A DNA stretch of 10,356 nt from an uncultured Ruminococcus sp. (GTDB taxonomy: Bacteria > Bacillota > Clostridia > Oscillospirales > Acutalibacteraceae), in assembly GCA_902773155.1 (NCBI GenBank), contig CACYDK010000158.1:1-10356 (forward strand), written 5' to 3'. Both the position numbers and the translations under genes were made by a program. Shown here piece after piece: positions 6,297 through 10,356 of the stretch (within the stretch, counting starts at the first letter, position 1; each line of letters opens with the position of its first letter). The notes under the pieces are model-generated. The model was not told the DNA's origin, made no database searches, and was given only the letters and a program-made list of their open reading frames with translations.

Positions 6297-7594
6297 CTCT
6301 CCTCTTTATTATCAGTTTCCTCACCCTCGTTTTCGGTATTTTCATCACCTTCATTTTCATGGGTCGAGCTGCCGGAGGTACGGATTTTTATCGGGTTTTT
6401 AACCTTTGCCTTAATATCGATAAGACCTCCGGATTTAACAACAGGCATATTTATGACGCGGTCGGCATTTTCGCCCTTCATGGCCACGCGCTTTTTTGTA
6501 AGTCTGCCTATAAGGGTATAAAGAGCGGCAAAAATAGGAGTACCGAGAATCATTCCGGTGATACCGAACAATCCTCCGGCTACGATTACCGAGAAAAGCG
6601 ACCAGAAGCCGATAAGACCTACCTGAGAGCCTACTACCTTGGGATTGATAATATTTCCGTCGATCTGCTGAATTATAAAGATCATTATTACAAACTCGAG
6701 ACAGTAAAGCGGAGAAATGAGCAGGAGCAGCGCGGCGCTGGGAACGGCTCCGATAAACGGTCCGAAGAAAGGTATGATATTGCATACACCGACCATTACG
6801 CTGATCAACGGAGCGTACGGGATTCCCAGAATCGACATACTGGTAAAGCAAAGAACTCCTACTATTGCAGAATCTATGACCTTACCGACAAGGAATTTAC
6901 CGCATTTATCATCGGAAACGTCGATGATCTCATATATTACAGGCATCCACTTTGTGGGCAGGAAGGCTGCTCCGAAACGCTTTAGCTGACGGCAAATGCT
7001 TTCCTTTGAAGCAAGCATATAAATCGAAAAAACAAAACCCAGCACCCAGTTGAAGATGAAGCTAGCGGTGCTTACAGCGGCGGAATAAACCTTTCCAACA
7101 TTGTCAAAGGTAGTGATCGCCTTCATCAGGTTTACGATGTTGGTATTTAATCCGTCAAGTATAGTTGCATCGACGTTGAAGCGCTCTGTAAGCCAATTGG
7201 TAAAGTTTGCAGCGAATTCTCTGAATGATTTGATATAAGACGGTATATCTGTGACGAGTCGACTTACGTTATCAGAAATCTGAGGAATCAGTATAGCTCC
7301 CAAAAAGGCCAATAATCCCAAAAACAACAAATAAGTCAGAATCAGTGACAGCGGCTTCTTTGCTTTTTGAAAACGCGGCTTTTCGATCCTTCCAAATAGC
7401 TTTTTGTAGAAAAAGCGATATGGGAAGTTAAGAATATACGCAATAGCAAAGCCATAGATGATCGGAGTTAGAATGGAAAAGAAATTACAAATCCCGCTCC
7501 ATATAAAATCCATCTTATCCTTTAAGAAAAGCAGAACTACAGCGAAGGTTATGCAAATCAGTATACTCGCTAGCTTATTAAATCTTTTTTTCAT
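6293..7594 (-). CDS. AI-2E/PerM-family membrane transporter
   Basis: Polytopic inner-membrane protein of 433 residues in the AI-2E transporter (PerM/YtvI/YueF-like) family. Members have been linked to autoinducer-2 export or to Na+/H+ exchange, so the substrate here is unknown. Hydrophobic segments lie at about 7-24, 33-57, 81-103, 172-195, 236-258, 260-293, 297-309 and 328-362. Family hallmarks are IPFFGPFIGAVPS (about 274-286), IDGNIINPKVVGSQVG (about 311-326) and the glycine-rich GGLFGITGMILGTP helix (about 340-353). A charged, probably cytoplasmic tail (about 364-433) ends in a low-complexity run rich in Glu, Asp and Asn. The ATG at 7594 is preferred because GAGG (7601-7604) sits 6 nt upstream; a TTG at 7606 would add only four residues and has no properly spaced site. 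It may share a transcript with polC. Its stop codon overlaps the -35 box of the his promoter. Family call is strong; function is open. Confidence 0.9.
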   Translation of the reverse strand: MKKRFNKLASILICITFAVVLLFLKDKMDFIWSGICNFFSILTPIIYGFAIAYILNFPYRFFYKKLFGRIEKPRFQKAKKPLSLILTYLLFLGLLAFLGAILIPQISDNVSRLVTDIPSYIKSFREFAANFTNWLTERFNVDATILDGLNTNIVNLMKAITTFDNVGKVYSAAVSTASFIFNWVLGFVFSIYMLASKESICRQLKRFGAAFLPTKWMPVIYEIIDVSDDKCGKFLVGKVIDSAIVGVLCFTSMSILGIPYAPLISVMVGVCNIIPFFGPFIGAVPSAALLLLISPLYCLEFVIMIFIIQQIDGNIINPKVVGSQVGLIGFWSLFSVIVAGGLFGITGMILGTPIFAALYTLIGRLTKKRVAMKGENADRVINMPVVKSGGLIDIKAKVKNPIKIRTSGSSTHENEGDENTENEGEETDNKEES

Positions 7595-7600
7595 AACCGG

Positions 7601-7604
7601 CCTC
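7601..7604 (-). promoter_or_regulatory. Ribosome binding site deciding the start of the AI-2E family gene
   Basis: GAGG 6 nt before the ATG at 7594. It places the start at this ATG rather than at the in-frame TTG at 7606, which directly abuts an AAAGG (7607-7611) without a spacer. Confidence 0.7.
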
Positions 7605-7615
7605 AACCTTTCCGC

Positions 7616-7636
7616 CCTTATTTAATTGAAACAAGG
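7616..7636. other. Weak hairpin between polC and the AI-2E family gene
   Basis: On the minus strand, arms CCTTGTTT and AAATAAGG can pair over 8 bp (one G-U) around a 5-nt loop, within the 49-nt intergenic gap. No T-run follows on the minus strand, so it is not a convincing terminator for polC. It may be chance, an mRNA-processing site, or a weak attenuating structure. No clear promoter is seen in this gap. Confidence 0.25.
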
Positions 7637-7643
7637 ACAATTT

Positions 7644-10356
7644 TTAAAATAAAGACATCTGCGCGCTTTCCGGCATATCGCCAAATGCGCCGATTTCTTT
7701 TAGAGTTTCAATCACGGTTTTTGACGCCTTAGAGCGACTCTGGATATCCTCGATCGAGAAGCATTTTCCGCTGTGTCCGGCTTCGGCGAGATTTTCGGCC
7801 ACCGACTCGCCTACACCCGACAGAGCCACGAACGGCATACGGATTTTCCCGTTTTCAACGGTGAATTTTCTGGCTTCGGATTTTTCGATGTTTATTGGAA
7901 GAATCTCAATCCCGCGAGCCATCATTTCGTTAACTATCTGAAGCATTCCGTATTCGGAATTGTCCTTTGCGGTAGCTTCATATCCGAGCTGCTTAATATA
8001 GGACATCTTATCCTGTACGGCGTTTCTGCCTCTCATGACCGTTGCCCCGTCAAAGTTATCGTTACGAACTGTAAAATACGCCGCGTAATACTCGACGGGC
8101 TTGTGCACCTTGTACCATCCCAGCCTTAACGCCGCGATCATATAGGCGGCAGCGTGAGCCTTTGGGAACATATACTTTATCTTTAAGCAAGAGTCAACAT
8201 ACCACTGCGGAACATTATTCTCCTTGAAGGCTTTGAAATGCTCTTCGTTGAACATCTTTGTAGCCTTACCCTTTCGGGTGATCTCCATTATCTTAAACGC
8301 CATACTCGGTTCGAGTCCCTTATGAAGAAGATAAGTCATAATCGAATCACGCGTTCCGATTACCTCTGAGATCGTGCAGATCTTGTCCTTTATAAGCTCC
8401 TGAGCGTTTCCAAGCCATACGTCGGTTCCGTGAGACAGGCCGGAAATCTGCAAGAGGTCTGAGAAGGTTTTAGGCTGAGCCTCAACAAGCATTCCCCTAA
8501 CAAAATCGGTTCCGCACTCGGGAATCGAGAGCGTTCCGGTTTCGCAGCCGATATCCTCTGGCTTTATTCCGAGCGCTTCGGTCGAGGTAAATAGCGACAT
8601 AACGTCCTTATCACTCATACTAACGTCCATAACCGGGATCCCGGTATATTCCTCAAGATAATGATAAATGGTAGGAACATCGTGTCCGAGCTCGTCCAGC
8701 TTGGTAATAGTATCGTGGATCGAGTGGAAGTCAAAATGAGTAGTTATATTATCGCTCTTTGTATCGTTTGCCGGATGCTGCACCGGACAGAAATCATAGA
8801 TAGTATAACCCTTCGGTACAACTACCATTCCGCCGGGATGCTGACCTGTGGTTCTTTTTATATTAGTACAGCCGATAGCAAGTCTGTTAAGCTCAGCCTT
8901 GCTGTATATTTTATTATTCTCCTCAGCAAACTTTTTAACGAATCCAATAGCGGTTTTGTCGGCAACCGTCGAAATTGTTCCCGCCTTAAATACGTGGTCG
9001 CGTCCGAAAAGCTCCTCAGTATATCTGTGAGCCTTCGACTGATACTCACCGCTAAAATTAAGGTCAATATCGGGAACCTTGTCGCCCTTAAAGCCCAGGA
9101 AGGTTTCAAATGGGATTTCGTGTCCGTCCTGATCCATCAGCGTTCCGCATTCGGGACAGTTCTTGTGCGGCATATCGAAACCGGAGCCATATTCGCCGTT
9201 TTCAAAAAACTCACTGTGCTGACATTTAGGACATACATAGTGAGGACAAAGCGGATTAACCTCGGAAATACCGGACATTGTGGCGACAAACGAGGAGCCT
9301 ACGCTTCCACGTGAGCCGACAAGATATCCGTGAGCCTCGCTGTCAGCGACCAGCTTCTGAGCCGTCATGTAAAGAACCGAATAACCGTAGGTGTTGATAG
9401 CGTTGAGCTCTTTTTCGAGACGCTTCTCAACGATCTCAGGCAAAGGATCGCCGTATTTTTTCTTTGCTCTTTCCCATGTGATATCATTGAGCTGCTGCTC
9501 GGCGCCTTCGATGAACGGCGGAAAGTTACCGTCCGGGATAGGCTGTATATACTCTATGCTATCGGCGATTTTGTTAGTGTTTTCTACAACGACCTCGTAG
9601 GCCTTTTTTTCCCCGAGATACTTGAACTCCTCTAGCATCTCGGCAGTTGTGCGAAGATATATCGGAGCCTGATATTGAGCGTCCGAATATCCCTGACCGG
9701 CCTGCAGAATCATTCTGTACTGCGAATCCTTAGGGTCGAGAAAATGCACGTCGCATGTCGCTACAACGGGGATATTCAGCTCTTCGCCCAGGCGTACGAT
9801 CTGACGGTTGATGTCCTCAATATCTCCGAGCGATTTTACCGAGCCGTTTCTGAGCATAAACTCGTTATTTCCTGTGGGCTGGATTTCAAGGTAATCGTGG
9901 AATTTGGCGATCTTACGGATTTCCTCCTTGGATTTACCGCCTGTTATAGCCCTGAAAAGCTGTCCGGCTTCGCATGCCGAGCCGATGATCAGCCCTTCTC
10001 TGTGTCGTACGAGCTCCGACTTGGGAATACGGGGCTTTTTATAAAAATAATCAAGATGACTTTTTGAAATCAGCTTATAAAGATTCTTCAAGCCAATCTG
10101 GTTTTTTACTAAAATTATCTGGTGATATGTGGGAAGCTTCTTAAAATCGCCGCCGGCAATCTTTGTATTGATCTCCTGAGCTCTTGTAATATTATAATCG
10201 CTCTCCAGTCTTTTGCAAAGCTCAACAAAAATCCTGGACAGGATCTCTGCGTCGTCTGTAGCGCGGTGGTGGTTGAAGCTTCCAAGCCGTAAAAATGAAG
10301 CTACGGTATCGAGCTTGCAGTTCTTTATATCCTTAAGTATCGAGCGACAGATTACA
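7644..10356 (-). CDS. polC: DNA polymerase III alpha subunit, PolC type (5' end outside window)
   Basis: Main replicative polymerase of low-GC Gram-positives, acting at the fork with the sliding clamp. The frame stays open to the right edge, so 903 residues plus the stop are visible of about 1,430-1,450 usual for PolC; the N-terminal, OB, first PHP and early exonuclease parts lie outside. The fragment opens in the proofreading exonuclease with its third motif ([10 protein letters not shown]30/D35). It continues with the second PHP segment ([14 protein letters not shown], about 195-208), the SRGSVGSSF motif (about 347-355), a zinc-binding region with two CxxC pairs (C375/C378, C400/C403) and the catalytic [12 protein letters not shown] (D429, D431). 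A third aspartate, in KLDELGHD (D554), follows. The 125-residue spacing from D429 to D554 equals that between D973 and D1098 in Geobacillus PolC. GQHPGG follows D431, and the C-terminus has a helix-hairpin-helix-like [13 protein letters not shown] and a typical MSLF end. No frameshift is seen. A 49-nt gap leads to the next gene. Confidence 0.97.
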   Translation of the reverse strand, partial: VICRSILKDIKNCKLDTVASFLRLGSFNHHRATDDAEILSRIFVELCKRLESDYNITRAQEINTKIAGGDFKKLPTYHQIILVKNQIGLKNLYKLISKSHLDYFYKKPRIPKSELVRHREGLIIGSACEAGQLFRAITGGKSKEEIRKIAKFHDYLEIQPTGNNEFMLRNGSVKSLGDIEDINRQIVRLGEELNIPVVATCDVHFLDPKDSQYRMILQAGQGYSDAQYQAPIYLRTTAEMLEEFKYLGEKKAYEVVVENTNKIADSIEYIQPIPDGNFPPFIEGAEQQLNDITWERAKKKYGDPLPEIVEKRLEKELNAINTYGYSVLYMTAQKLVADSEAHGYLVGSRGSVGSSFVATMSGISEVNPLCPHYVCPKCQHSEFFENGEYGSGFDMPHKNCPECGTLMDQDGHEIPFETFLGFKGDKVPDIDLNFSGEYQSKAHRYTEELFGRDHVFKAGTISTVADKTAIGFVKKFAEENNKIYSKAELNRLAIGCTNIKRTTGQHPGGMVVVPKGYTIYDFCPVQHPANDTKSDNITTHFDFHSIHDTITKLDELGHDVPTIYHYLEEYTGIPVMDVSMSDKDVMSLFTSTEALGIKPEDIGCETGTLSIPECGTDFVRGMLVEAQPKTFSDLLQISGLSHGTDVWLGNAQELIKDKICTISEVIGTRDSIMTYLLHKGLEPSMAFKIMEITRKGKATKMFNEEHFKAFKENNVPQWYVDSCLKIKYMFPKAHAAAYMIAALRLGWYKVHKPVEYYAAYFTVRNDNFDGATVMRGRNAVQDKMSYIKQLGYEATAKDNSEYGMLQIVNEMMARGIEILPINIEKSEARKFTVENGKIRMPFVALSGVGESVAENLAEAGHSGKCFSIEDIQSRSKASKTVIETLKEIGAFGDMPESAQMSLF

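Noticed and set aside
6290..6985. 231-codon plus-strand frame opposite the membrane protein gene
   Set aside because: The composition is scrambled and rich in Tyr, Arg, Asp and Lys, with no family motif. The minus-strand frame shows clear AI-2E family motifs and membrane helices.
7616..7636. Rho-independent terminator after polC
   Set aside because: The stem is AT-rich and no T-run follows it on the transcribed strand.
8661..9314. 217-codon plus-strand frame inside polC
   Set aside because: It lies opposite the polymerase core, including the zinc region and catalytic aspartates, has no recognisable motifs and reads as an antisense shadow of a highly conserved gene.
1..10356. Mobile element, CRISPR array, tRNA/rRNA, toxin-antitoxin or defence genes
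   Set aside because: No repeat arrays, terminal inverted repeats, transposase motifs or RNA gene signatures were seen. The window is almost fully covered by housekeeping genes.

Overview
The window is a single-strand block of ten genes, all read on the minus strand (right to left). The first gene encodes a PolC-type DNA polymerase III, which is restricted to Firmicutes and close relatives. Other traits agree: strong AGGAG-type ribosome binding sites, and a short HisG paired with HisZ. The window is therefore most likely chromosomal DNA of a Firmicute. The moderate GC and gene style suggest a class Clostridia gut-type anaerobe, but no search was possible, so the finer placement is inference.

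Layout in transcription order. (1) 10356-7644: the C-terminal 903 residues of polC, open at the right edge. (2) 7594-6293: an AI-2E/PerM-family membrane protein, 49 nt after polC. (3) 6296-6255: a compact promoter whose -35 box overlaps the stop codon of the membrane protein gene and whose -10 box lies inside a 14-bp perfect palindrome. (4) 6238-33: a histidine biosynthesis operon, hisZ-hisG-hisD-hisC-hisB-hisA-hisI-hisE. Most junctions are overlapping or nearly so (ATGA, TAATG or a 2-nt gap), which suggests one polycistronic message with translational coupling. No intergenic stretch exceeds about 75 bp.

How the genes work together. HisG+HisZ join ATP and PRPP. HisE and HisI (separate genes here) hydrolyse and open the product. 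HisA isomerises it. HisB dehydrates imidazole-glycerol phosphate, HisC transaminates, and HisD oxidises histidinol to histidine. Two steps have no gene in the window: IGP synthase (HisH+HisF), whose genes usually sit beside hisA in this type of cluster, and histidinol-phosphate phosphatase. Tight junctions at hisB/hisA and hisA/hisI show that hisH and hisF are not merely unannotated there.

No exotic or previously undescribed system is visible: no CRISPR, mobile element, tRNA/rRNA or toxin-antitoxin. The points worth a second look are the missing hisHF, the palindrome-bearing promoter with no room for a T-box, and a few start-codon details.
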